NCBI GenBank assembly: GCA_028583605.1
Contig: CM053331.1
Coordinates: 36,905,783 to 36,969,782 of the forward strand
From: Dastarcus helophoroides
Taxonomy: Eukaryota; Arthropoda; Insecta; Coleoptera; Bothrideridae
Direction of reading: 5' to 3'
DNA: 64,000 bases
Position numbers and translations under genes: made by a program. Under the pieces are notes generated by a model that made no database searches, was not told the DNA's origin, and saw nothing but the letters and a program-made list of their open reading frames with translations. Shown here in pieces: positions 35,501-47,110 of this stretch. How positions within the stretch are numbered: the stretch's first letter is position 1; the number at the start of each line of letters is the position of its first letter.

Positions 35501-38224
35501 GACTATTTGTCAAAATTTCGTTATTTTTTAGAATTTGGAATTTTTTTTTGTCAGTTTAGAATTCAAATTTTGATTTTTATTGAAAAAAAATAAAAGAGTA
35601 AATAAATATCCGTTTAGAAAAATTCAAAATCTTTAAAAAAAGAATTAGTTTAAATGTTAAATTTTTTTAGAAAAGATCCAAAAAAAGTCAATATTCTAAG
35701 GAAAGTGGAAATTCTCCAAACAGTCAAAATTTCCAAAAAAAGTCTATATTTTGAAAAATTTCAAAGCTTTCATAGAAAGCTGAAACTTTCGAAAAAACCA
35801 ATATTTTAAAAACTGGCCAAATTTTCGAAAAGAAAGTTTAAATTTTTAAAAATATTCTGAAATTTTAAAAATATTACAAATTATCAAAAAAAGCCAAGAA
35901 TTAAAAAAATGAAGATTTTCAGTAAAATCTAAGGACCCAAATTTACGAAAAGCCCAAATTTTGAATAGTCAAAATTACCGAAAATTTCGTAATTTTTGCT
36001 AGTTTGACTCCGAAAAAAAATTAAATAACTAATATCAAAAAGAAATTTAATTAGGAAATGTCAAAGTTTTCAAAAAAAAAGCAAGAATTTTCAAAAAAAG
36101 CCAAAATATTGAAAATATCGACACTTCGAAAAAAGTTCAAATTTTCGAAATAAATCAAAAATTTTAAAATAAAACAAATGCTTGCAAAATAATCCGAAAT
36201 TTTAACAAGAGTCGATTAAAAGAAATTTTAAAAAAAGTAAAAATTGTAAAGGTCAAAATTTTAAAAAACGACGAAATTTCGTAACATTTCTAAATCTTTG
36301 CAGAAAATTAGAATTCAAAAGACATCAAACTTTTGAAAAAATGTCAAGATTTAAAAAAAATGAAAAATTTTCAGTAAAATCTCCTAAAAACCCAAATTTT
36401 CGAAAAGCCCAAATTTTCAGTAAAGTCAAAATTACCAAAAATTTCGAAATTTTTGCTAGTTTAGACTCCGAAAAACAATTAAAAAATAACAAATATTAAA
36501 AAGAAATTTAATCAAGAAATGTCGAAGTTTTCAAAAAAAAAGTTGGAGTTTTCAAAAAAAAGCCAAAATATTGAAAATATCGACATTTTGAAAAAAGTTC
36601 AAATTTTCGAAATAAATCAAAAATTTTAAAATGCAACAAATGCTTGCAAAATAATCCGAAATTTTAACAAGAGTCGATTAAAAAAAATCGATCTTTTTAG
36701 ATAAAGGCGAAATTTTAAAGAAAGTGAAAATTTTAAAGAAAGTGAAAATTTTAAAGGTCAAAATTTTGAAAAACGACGGAATTTCGTAATATCTCTAAAT
36801 TTTGACAGAAAATTAGGATTTAAAAGAGATCAAACTTTAAAAAAATGACAAGATTTTAAAAAAAATGAAGAATTTTCAGTAAAATCTCCTAAAAACCCAA
36901 ATTTTCCAAAAGCCCAAATTTTCAGTAAAGTCAAAATTACCAAAAATTTCGAAATTTTTGCTTGTTTAGACTCCGAAATAAAAATTAAAAAATAACAAAT
37001 ATTTTAAAAAAATGTAATCAAGAAATGTCGAAGTTTTTAAAAAAAAGTTAAGATTTTCAAAAAATGCCAAAATATTGAAAATATCGACATTCTGAAAAAA
37101 GTTCAAATTTTCGAAATAAATCAAAAATTTTTAAATACAACAAATGCTTGCAAAATAGTCCGAAATTTTAACAAGAGTCGATTAAAAAAAATCGATATTT
37201 TTGAATAAAGGCGAAATTTTAAAGAAAGTGAAAGTTTTAAAGGTCAAAATTCTGAAAAACGACGAAAATTCGAAACATTTCTAAATTTTGACAGAAAATT
37301 AGGATTTAAAAGAGATCAAACTTTTGAAAAATAATGTCAGCATTTTGAAAATATACTGTAAAAAGTCTACCTTTTCAAAAAATTCAAGGATTTTGATAAA
37401 ATGAAGAAAATTTCAAAAAAAAAACGTTTACAAAAGTTGAAATTTTGAAAAATAATTTGAATTTCAAAAATAATCAACATTTTAAAGATTAATGGAGATT
37501 TACAAAAAATGAAGCATTTGTAGTTAAATTTTCAAACAAAAACCGAAATTTTCGAGAAGGAATCTGAAGGAAACTGAAGATTGTCAAAAAAGTTTAAACT
37601 TTCATAAAAGTGGAAAAGTAAAAATGTTGAAAAACATAAAATTTCGGTTCATTAAAGTTTTAAAAAGAAAATAAATGTCATTTTTTTAAAAAGTTAAAAT
37701 TGTTGATTGTATATTTTTAAAGATCCGAATTTTTAAAAAAATCGGAAATTTTAAAACGCAGCGAAAGTGTCAAATAAATTCGAAATTTTGCAAAATAGCT
37801 CAAAATGTCAAAAAAAAATCGACATTTTAAGAAAAAGTCGCGATATAAATAACTAAAAATTTTCGAATAAAGTCATAATTTTTTGAAAGTTAAAAAATTC
37901 CAGTGTTTTCGAAAAAAAAGGTAGAAATTTTTGGAAAAGTCGAAATTTAAAGAAAAATTTAATTTAAAAAAAGTATTTTCGAAGTTTAAATTTGGAAAAA
38001 CGTGAATTTTAGAATATAAAATCTACATTTTTAAAAACAAAAATTAGAAAAAAAAAAATTTTGTTAAAACAAAAATTTTAAAAAAGTCCATATTTTGAGA
38101 GTTAAAAATCTCAACCCAAATTTCGATAGGAAGTCGAAGTTTCCTAAAAGAAGTCTAAATTTTGAAATAAAATCGAAATCTCAAAAAAATAGAATTTTTC
38201 AAAAAACTGGATAATTTAAAATAT

Positions 38225-38576
38225 TGTAACGAAATGTAAATTGTAGAATTAAGTACATAAAAAAAAGTTTCTAGAAAGATCTGATAAGGGGAAAGCGGCC
38301 GCGATAACAAAACAAACGGCAGATAAGCGTTCCAGAAATTTCGGCAAACGATAAGCCTTATATGTCGAAAAATTCTAGAAGCCGGGAGCCAAAACTATAT
38401 AAGGCGGTCAGCTTTCCCTCGAGGAAGTCAGTTAAACGTCAGTGTAATTAGTGAGTTAGTAGAAGTCAATAATAAGTGAGTTATTTGTTCAGTTGTAGTA
38501 ATCCGAGTTTAGTTTGGTAATAAAGTGGGTACTATTCGACACGTGTAATCAATTCGAACTGATAAAGCCCGTAACA
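38225..38576 (+). mobile_element. Solo LTR, 352 bp, with ATAT target duplication
   Basis: Begins TGTAACGAAATGTAAATTG and ends GATAAAGCCCGTAACA; ATAT flanks both sides (38221-38224, 38577-38580). It contains a TATA-like CTATATAAGGCGGTCAG followed by a plausible transcription start region and a polyadenylation signal AATAAAG. Same family as the LTR at 5845-6192, opposite orientation. Inserted into TCGAAATTTT satellite without internal genes. Confidence 0.9.
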
Positions 38577-39069
38577 ATATCTTCGGTGTCAAACTTTCTA
38601 AAAAATCTAGAATTTTTGAAAGAGTTTAAAAAAAATGAAAATCATCGGAAAAGTCGAAATTTTAAAAAGTCGAAATGTTGAAATAGGAATATTTTTAAAA
38701 ATGTCGAAATTTTCTACCATTGAAAATTGTACAAAAAAAATGTTGAAGTAGAAGTTTCGAAAGAGTCGAAATTTTAATAAAAAATTCAAAATTTGGAAAT
38801 AAAATGGGTATCAGAAAAATTCATTAAAAAAAAACTCGACATTTTGATTTTTTCAGAGAAGTTGAAATTTTAGAAATTTTAAATGAAAAAAGTTGAAATG
38901 TTTAAAAAGTCAAATTAATCAAAAACGTGATATGTTCGATAAGTCGAATAAGATTTAAAAAAATCGAAAGTTTCAGTAAAGTGGAAGTTTTCGAAAGGGA
39001 CAAAAATTTTAAAAAGTTCGAATCTTCGGAAAAGGCGAAACTTTAAAAAGAATTGAAATTTTAAAAGTC

Positions 39070-39270
39070 TGTAACGCAATGTAAATAGATAAAATAGGAT
39101 TTAGAATAGAATTGTAGAATTAGTTAGTTAGAAGCTAGTATAGTTAGTGAGTTAGCAATTAGTAAATAATAAGTGAGTTATTGTTCAGACGAAGTGTGCC
39201 GAGTTAATGTGGTAATAAAGTGGTGTAATTCACACATGGTAATCTATTCAAACCGATAAAGCCCGTAACA
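39070..39270 (+). mobile_element. Internally deleted solo LTR with AGTC target duplication
   Basis: Begins TGTAACGCAATG and ends GATAAAGCCCGTAACA like its 352-bp relative, and is flanked by AGTC (39066-39069, 39271-39274). It is only 201 bp: the part equivalent to roughly bases 50-190 of the longer copy, with the TATA-like box, is missing. Its different target duplication shows it is an independent insertion and not the partner LTR of the 38225 copy. Confidence 0.87.
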
Positions 39271-39365
39271 AGTCGAAACTTTGGAAAAAGTCGAAACTTT
39301 GGAAAAAGTCGAAATGTTAAAAAAAGACTAAATTTAAAAAGGTAGCAATTTAAAAAAAAATGATA

Positions 39366-39490
39366 CTTAAAAAATGGATTTACTTAAATAAATTTAGTGG
39401 CCGTGAAATAGTGAACGGGATGGGGTGACATATCAGCTAGTGTAGATGTAAAAACACTTTACGCGGACAATTTAAAAAAATGGCATATTA
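39366..39490 (+). repeat. Conserved edge sequence of a satellite domain
   Basis: Contains GTGACATATCAGCTAGTGTA preceded by CCGTGAAATAGTGAACGGGA. About 50 bp match, at roughly 84%, the reverse complement of 62434-62490, which stands at the edge of another TCGAAATTTT domain. Weaker similarity extends to a shared TTGTCC(G/A)(C/T)GTAAA on the outer side. Confidence 0.7.
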
Positions 39491-41255
39491 CTTCCTGCGA
39501 TCGATGTCATCGATAATGAGATCAGTCACGTGTAAGATCGTACGCAATTGCACATCATAACAGTACAATTTATCTTGTTTGATTGGTTGTCGTCTTGAGA
39601 TATCGCATCAAAACAGGACAACGACAGGAGACAGTGAAGCGTGGTAAGAAGGAAGGTTATGTATGGTCCGAGTTCACCTTCTATTGCGAGGTAAAAGTAA
39701 TAAGATGGTTACACGTACACGACGTAAGCAAACTATATTTAATTATGGTGATGACTAAGACGAATTAGACTAGTGCAACTACCAGATAATGCGCCCGATA
39801 ATACACCAATTTTCAGTTGCCTGCTGAAGACCATAACAACTCAGAGATCTTAACGACAGGGGAACCAACCACAATTTTATCAATATATTTTAAGTAAGGA
39901 TTGGAAATGGAAATGTCAATATATTTTAAGCAATATTACCAAAGTTGGACCAAAATTGTTTGGATGTACATCATTATTATTATAAATTTGTTAAAATGGA
40001 TCACTTGGCTAACAGCAACAACCACACTCAGTACCCTGAATCCCAACAAAGTCGCACAGTAAAGATCAATTAAAGAATTTTTATTTACAAATGAGTGAAC
40101 TCTAATTTCTTAAATTTTGTTAAAATTGCCACCAGAAAAATTTAACATTTCTTATAAAAAAGTGAAGATTAGCCTTCCGCGAAAAGGTCGTTGTACAATT
40201 ATTTGTAATTAGATTAGATAAAAAGCTGCTTAACTGGTAGAAATACCTCCACATATCCACGTTTCCTTGAATAGTTTTAAAAGGAATGTTATGAAAAAAG
40301 CTGCAACACTGCAATTATTTTGTCTAGCAAAAGTTGCGATATACGTAGAGGTTATCATTGATTCCAAAATAAACCTTCTCTTACGAAGTTGTTCGCCATT
40401 TTTGACTCTAAAAATAGCTCTAAAAATGGCTCTAAAAATAGACGCTTAGTGCCATAGCACCAAGGGTTTATTTTTTGATAAAACAATCCAGTGTGGAATT
40501 CTTAGCAAACAAAATATTTTAATGTCAAACAAAACCCAAAATGGATAAATGTCCAAATTGAAAAAACTTCCTTGCAACTATCGTTTACATATTATGAATG
40601 GCAACTAATTAATTAAAGTTCGTGCATAAAATATAAACTTATTACTAAATTGGGTAAAGTCTAATTATCACCATACCTTCTTGGGAAGTACTAACGTGAC
40701 ACTATCAGATTAGTAATTTATATTCCTATTTGGATACGTCAGGTGTTCCCTATTATTTATTATGCACGACATAACTTGAACCCCTGCATATCAATAAAAT
40801 ATATATTTTTGGAAGTTATCGTCTAATTTTCCCCTTAAAACTTATCTTAGGGAACTCAAACGACCATTCAGAGGGCACTAAAAGATTTAAAATATGTAGA
40901 GCAACTGCAAAAGTTCCTACCACACAAACGTGCACTTTTTATTTCGAAATATGTTCAGTTTAACTATTTATGTTAAAAGATTCTTAATTTATAATACAAT
41001 CATAAAACAGCTATAAAAAACGAAGCTGTTTCAGGTTTTAATTTTTAGTTTCTTGAGAATCGAAAGTAATTTCATGAAAATGGACAATAACTATACAGTT
41101 TTTCAAAGCCACCATTTACCACCACTATAGAAAACAAAAGGTAATTTTAATAATCAATTATTGTTGCTATTATGTTAAAACGAAATAAAGATAACATTTT
41201 TCAAATACTTCAGTTCGAGGGATATATTAATCTAAATTGTTCAGGTGCTTACATT
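39491..41255. other. Unique-looking DNA, no gene seen
   Basis: Non-repetitive AT-rich sequence with short open frames only. Confidence 0.4.
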
Positions 41256-41515
41256 AGTATCTCTCTGAAGATGGTAGCTTGGCTATCAAAATACGTTAGG
41301 GCAAGTGTTGTGTCTTTTTAATCTTTCTTGATTTCAGAGGATAAGATTTATATTGAAATACAGAACTTGTCCCCTGAAACCAAGAAATATTAAAAAACAC
41401 AACAAAGGTTGCTCTAACGCATTTCGACAGCCAAGCGCCCATCTTCAAAGAGAAACTTGCTCTAACGCGTTCCGACAGCCAAGCTGTCATCTTCAGAGAG
41501 AAAGTTTCTCTCTCA
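41256..41515. mobile_element. Family-B element, head-to-head copies
   Basis: 41260-41345 (plus) and 41350-41450 (minus) are inverted copies sharing TTTTTAATCTTTCTTGATTT / AAGAAATATTAAAAA, GAGGATAAGATTT-type words and CCAAGC near GCTGTC. A third partial copy of the GACAGCCAAGC end follows at 41450-41515. Single-orientation copies lie at 2085-2150 and 58373-58470. No coding capacity. Confidence 0.7.
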
Positions 41516-41639
41516 AAAAAGATGAGGCTAAAAAATGAGAATTTAATATAAAGGCGAAATACCAAAAGAAGATTAATTTCTGTCAGAATTTGGAAATAAA
41601 ACAAATTGAAGAGAACATTTTGCCTCACGCTATCTTGGT

Positions 41640-42395
41640 TTGACTTTATTTTAAGTTCAGCTTGAGCTAAAATGACCTTAGGCTCAGGTGATCGTCAACT
41701 CACGTAACCTAGTGTTAACGTGACTTTAATCAGATGCGGTCCTAAGCTAACGTAATTCTAAACTCGGTGACCTTGGGTTCACGTGACCCTGGGTTCACGT
41801 GACCTTGGGTTCACATGACCTTGGGTTAACATGACCTTGGGTTCAAGTGACCTTAAGGTCATATGACAATGAGTCACGCAACCTTGACCTTGTGTGACCT
41901 TGAGCCCGTGTGGTCTTGGGGTTGCGTGACCTTAAACATGAGTGACCTTGATATCAAGCAACCTTGAGCCCATTTGACCTTGGGCTCACGTGACCTTGAC
42001 CTCGAATGAGCTTGAGCTTGTGTACCCTGAAGTCATATGACAATGAGTCACGTGACCTTGGCCTTGTGTGACCTTGAGCCCATGTAGTCTTGGGGTTGTA
42101 TGATCTTGAACATGAGTGACCTTGATATCACACAACCTTGAGCCCAAATGACCTTGAGCTCCCGTGACCTTGAGCTCGCGTGACTTTGAGCTTACGCGAC
42201 CTTAAGCTAACATAATTCTTAACCCATGTGACTTGGCGCTCACGTGATCTTGAACATGCGTGACCTTCAATCCGGGTGAATCTGATATCTCATCACCTTG
42301 AGCTTGAGCTCATGTGATCGTAAACTCATGTGACCTGGAGCCCACAAGACCTCGAGGTCTTATATCTGTTGAACTTGCGTGACCTTGAACTGTAA
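41640..42395 (+). repeat. GTGACCTTGA/CACGTG minisatellite, block A
   Basis: Degenerate tandem of about 18-20-bp units built as (C)GTGACCTTGAGCTCA with variants. TGACCTTGA, the complement of TCAAGGTCA, occurs about eight times here, and CACGTG several times. TCAAGGTCA is the known extended half-site of FTZ-F1/ERR-class nuclear receptors and CACGTG is the canonical E-box; whether either protein binds here is unknown. No coding frame survives. Confidence 0.9.
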
Positions 42396-42399
42396 ATAT

Positions 42400-43180
42400 A
42401 AAACTGAAATTTTAAAGTAAGTCGAAACTTAAGATAACTAAATTTTTTTAAAAATCAAACATTTTTTTAAATCGAAATTTTTGAATAAAAAAGTGTCAAA
42501 ATTATCAAAATTATGATTTTCAAGAAAAGTCGAAGTTAGGTAAAAGAATGTCGACATTTTAAAATAAACTAAAGCACTGAATTAAACACTGTGGCTTGTG
42601 ATTAAGTCCAAAGAAGGTTTCACTCCTTTACCACATCGGCAATTAAATAAATAATTACGCGATACGTATTTCGCCAACAGAACAGGCATTTTCAAGCGTA
42701 CTAATCTAAAAAGATTAGCAAAAGATGCATTGACGTCATCTGCATTGAGATTCAAATCGATACTTCAGATAAGTACGCTTGAAAATGCCAGTTCTGCTGG
42801 CGAAATACTTATCGCGTAATTATTTATTTAATTGCCGATGTGGTAAAGGGGTAAAACCTTCTTTGGATTTTAAATAAAGTTAAAATTTTGGAGAATGGAA
42901 GAATTTTCAAAAAAAGGCGAAATTTTTGAAAAAAAAGTTGCACATTTAGAATAGTTGAAATTTTCACAAAAAGTTAAAATTTTGAAAAAAAATGTATTTG
43001 AAATGTTCAAAAATAAGTTGATGTTTTCCTAAGTCATAATATAGAAAAAATATCAAAATTTTTAAAAAGGCGACATTTTCAAAAAGTTTCGACATTTTAA
43101 AAAGTTGCAATTTTAAAAATAAAAAATAAAAATTCCAAAAAAACTCAAAATTTAAAAGAAATATTAATTTTTATTAAGTC
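42400..43180 (+). repeat. TCGAAATTTT-type satellite separating the two minisatellite blocks
   Basis: Irregular AAAATTTTGAAAAA and GTCGAAACTTAAG-like sequence with a foldback MITE at 42608-42866. The right boundary with the GTGACC-type array is abrupt at about 43181 (CCCGCGGCCCTG). Confidence 0.75.
42608..42866. mobile_element. Foldback MITE with ~95-bp terminal inverted repeats
   Basis: Left and right thirds are nearly perfect reverse complements: CCAAAGAAGGTTTCACTCC at the left end against CCAAAGAAGGTTTTACCCC read from the right. The inverted region extends through TTTCGCCAACAGAACAGGC to GCGTACT. The 60-70-bp centre has no frame. No certain target duplication. A half-copy lies at 61384-61470. 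Confidence 0.88.
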
Positions 43181-46100
43181 CCGCGGCCCTGCAGCTAACG
43201 TAATCCTAAACTCATATGATCTTGAGCTCACGTGACCTTAAACTCACACGACTTTGAGCTCACTATCCTTAACTCGTGCGACCTAAAGCTCACGTGATAT
43301 TTAAACTATATGATCTTGAATCCACGTAACTCTGATATCACATTACTTTGAGCTTATGTAATCTCGAATTTACGTGACCTTGAGCTAAAGGACCTTGGAC
43401 TTAGGTGACCTCACGCGACTTCGTGCTAACGTGACCTCACGTGACTTCGTGCTAACGTGACCTCACGTGACTTCGTGCTAACGTGATTTTAAAACCACGC
43501 GACCCTGAGCTTACGTAATCCTAAACTCATATGATCTTGAGTTCACGTGACCTTGAACTCACACGACTTTGAGCTCACTATCCTTAACTCGTGCGAGCTT
43601 AAGCTCACGTAACATTTAAACCATATGATCTTGAATCCACGTGACTCTGATATCACATTACCTAGAGCTTATGTGATCTCGAACTCACGTGACCTTGACT
43701 AAGGGACCTTGAGCTTAGGTGACCTCACGTGACTTCGTGCTAACGTGACCTCACGTGACTTCGTGCTAACGTGACCTCACGTGACTTCGTGCTAACGTGA
43801 CTTCGTGCTAACGTGACTTCGTGCTAACGTGACTTCGTGCTAACGTAACCTCACGTGACTTCGTGTTAACGTGATTTTAAAACGCGGCCCTGAGCTTACG
43901 TAATCCTACACTCATATGATCTCAGGCTCCCGTGATCTTGAACTCACACGACTTTGAGTTCACTATCCTTAACTCGTGCGAACTTAAGCTCACGTGACAT
44001 TTAAACTATGTGATCTTAAATCCACGTGACTCTGATATCACATTACCTAGAGCTTATGTGATCTCGAACTCACGGGACCTTAAGCTAAAGGACCTTGGTC
44101 TTAGGTGACCTCACGTGAATTCGTGCTAACGTGACCTCACGTGACTTCGTGCTAACGTGACCTCACGTGACTTCGTGCCAACGTGACCTCACGTGACTTC
44201 GTGCCAACGTGACCTTACGTGACTTCGTGCTAGCGTGACCTCACGTGACTTCGTGTTAACGTGATTTTAAAACCACGCGGCCCTGAGTTAACGTAGGCCT
44301 TAAAATCACACGACCTTGAACTCACAATCCTTAACTCGTGCGACCTAAAGCTCACGTGATATTTAAACTATATGATCTTGAATCCACGTAACTCTGATAT
44401 CACATACTTTGAGCTTATGTAATCTTGACCTTGAGGTAAAGGACCTTGGACTTAGGTGACCTCACGCGACTTCGTGCTAACGTGACCTCACGTGACTTCG
44501 TGCCAACGTGACCTCACGTGACTTCGTGCTAACGTGATTTTAAAACCACGCGGCCCTGAGCTTACGTAATCCTAAACTCATATGATCTTGAGTTCACGGG
44601 ACCTTGAACTCACACGACCTTGAGCTCACACTCCTTAACTCGTGCGACCTTAAGCTCACGTGATATTTAAACTGTATGATCTTGAATCCACGTAACTCTG
44701 ATATCACATTACTTTGAGCTTATGTAATCTCGAATTTACGTAACCTTGAGCTAAAGAACCTTGGGCTTAGGTGACCTCACGCGACTTTGTGTTAACGTGA
44801 CCTCACGTGACTTCGTGCTAACGTGACCTCACGTGACTTCGTGCTAACGTGATCTTAAGATCACGCGGCCCTGAGCTTAAATAACTCTAAACTTAGGTGA
44901 CCTTGAGCTCACGAGACTCTAAACTCACGCGAACTTGAGCTGATACAACCCTTAACTAGTGAAACCTTGAGCTCACGTGACGCTACACGAGCTTGAATCC
45001 AGATGACTCTAATATCACATGACCCGGAGCTTACGTAATATTAAGCTCGTGTGATTGTAAACTCATGTGACCTTGAGTTCACGAGATCTCAAGGTACTAC
45101 CGCCGTTGAAATCGCGTGACCTTGGCATTACCTTAATTTTACACTACCTTAAATTCACGCTACTGCGAACTAACGTGACCTTGAACACACCTGATTTAGA
45201 ACACGCGCGACCCTGAACACGCGCGACTTTAAACACACATGGCATTTAACACAGATAACCTTGAGCTTACATAGCTAACATAACTCACGCGACATTAACC
45301 ACATGTGACCTTGGACCCGCATTGGGCTTACGTGACGTTAAACTGGCTCTGGACTTACGTGATCTTGAAGAGGCGCGACCTTGAACACGCGCAAACTTAA
45401 ACACACGTGGCCTTTAACACACGCGACCTCGAGCTAACATAATCCTAAACTCACGCGACACTGGCCACATGTGACCTTGAATCCACATTTGGCTTACGTG
45501 ACCTTAAACACGCACTGGACTTGTGTGACCTTGAACACGTGGGACCTTAAACACATGCAACCTTAAAAACACAGGGCCTTTAACATAGGTGACCTTTAGC
45601 TAACCTAATCCTAAACTCACGCGACACAGGCCACATGTGACCTTGAACCCACATTTGGCTTACGTGACCTTGAAATCGCACTGGACTTGCGTGACCTTAA
45701 ACACGCGCGACCTTGAACACATGCAACCTTAAACACACGTGACCTCGAGCTAACACAATCCTAAACTTACGCGACACTGACCACAAGTGACCTTCAACCC
45801 ACATTGGACTTACGTGACCTTGAACTCGCATTGTACTTGCGTGACCTTGAACTTATATTACTCATGTGACCTTGAACTTGCATGACCTCGAACCCACGTA
45901 GCCTTGTGCTGACGTGACCTTGAACCAGTGTGACTCTGAGATCGCATGACCCTGACTTCACGTGATATCGAACTCGCGTGATCTTGAACTCATGTGACAT
46001 TGAGTTCGTGTGACCTTCAACTCAAGTGAATTTATGAGTTTGACCACAAAGGACTTTGATCCTTTGCCTCACGTGACCTTGAATGTATTATTGATCTTGG

Positions 46101-46580
46101 TCTTCTTGAACGCATCTCACCCTCTTGAAGTCATCTCATCTTCTTGAACTCATGTCACCTTGAATTCAAGTGAGTGTGTGAGTTTAATCAGGGAAGACCT
46201 TATGCTTTGTCATCACGTGACCTTGAATGTATATGATCTTGGCCTTGCCTCCTTTAACGTAACCTTGCGTAACCTTGTCTTCGTAGATTTTCGAGATTCA
46301 GAAAGTGAAGAAAACCCAAAGCAAAGACCAAACCCCAACTTTGTAAAAATTGATATTTCTTATTTTATGACCTTAGTGCAACAAATATTTTTAAAATTTT
46401 AAGAAAAAGGTGGATATTCTTGTTAAATATTTGTTTACTTTGAACCCAAGTGATATTAGACCTTAGACGTGACTTTGGCTTTAGGTGACCTTGATCCCTG
46501 TTCTTGCATGACCTTAAACGTATGATATAATCTTGATCTTGCATCATTTTAAACTAGAATATCCCGTATTAGCACGACCT
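43181..46580 (+). repeat. GTGACCTTGA/CACGTG minisatellite, block B, with higher-order units
   Basis: The left part (43181-44880) is built of long units, each opening with CGCGGCCCTGAGCTTACGTA at about 43181, 43496, 43880, 44274, 44547 and 44862 (273-393 bp). Unit length varies because a nested 26-bp repeat containing CACGTGACTTCGTGC occurs about two to six times per unit, with a 16-bp derivative (GTGACTTCGTGCTAAC) repeated near 43800. The right part is more irregular, dominated by GTGACCTTGAAC and ACACGCGCGACC words. TGACCTTGA appears about 17 times by eye. No gene: short frames here do not match anything. Confidence 0.9.
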
Positions 46581-46639
46581 TAGTTTCTTAAACCTTTAGT
46601 ACTCCCGAATCACTTCCAAAAATGCAGAAACCTTATGAA

Positions 46640-47110
46640 CTCCTCACTGAATATCTGTCATGACTAAATAATACCTTGAAAATATCGAGTTATTTCTGGA
46701 AATTTCGAATTTAAACTCGACATTTTCATAAAACTCGATATTTAGAAGATTTCTTTAGAAATTTCTCTTTTTTTCGTCGAAATATAAAGTTTCTTGGATT
46801 TGCTTGTTTTTATAAAATTTCGATTGTAAACTCAAAATTAAACTTCGAATTTTCGGGTTAACAAGTTTAATTTATTACCCAAATAATCGATCCCACATTT
46901 AAAATTTTCATATTTTTGGAAATGTCGATTTTCATTTCGAAATTTTTCGAGGATTTGTGTATGAATCTGAAGTATTTTTTTTATATGAAATTTTAATTTT
47001 TTTCGAAAGTGTCACAATTCCAAAGTTAAAATTTCGAGTTTAACGGGTTTACTCTTTCACTTTTCCATTTTTTTAACTTAAAATTTCGTTTTGCGACTTT
47101 TTTCTTCACA
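46640..47110 (-). repeat. TCGAAATTTT-type satellite, inverted orientation
   Basis: AAATTTCGA-type words interleaved with T runs follow the minisatellite. Irregular, without a readable period, and with no gene. Confidence 0.65.

Larger units (their letters stand above)
35505..39365 (+). repeat. TCGAAATTTT-type satellite with ~0.5-kb higher-order repeat
   Basis: Between about 35910 and 37330 three large units repeat. The anchor GAAAAAAGTTCAAATTTTCG occurs at 36128, 36590 and 37094 (462 and 504 bp apart), and a second anchor TTTTTGCTAGTTTAGACTCC recurs with the same spacing. Flanking parts are irregular. Two solo LTRs have inserted into it (38225 and 39070). No gene. Confidence 0.88.

Noticed and set aside
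38225..39270. The two LTRs as the ends of one provirus
   Set aside because: They have different target duplications (ATAT and AGTC) and only satellite between them, so they are independent solo LTRs.
41640..46580. CRISPR array
   Set aside because: Repeats are contiguous and degenerate with no unique spacers of constant length, and the genome is eukaryotic.
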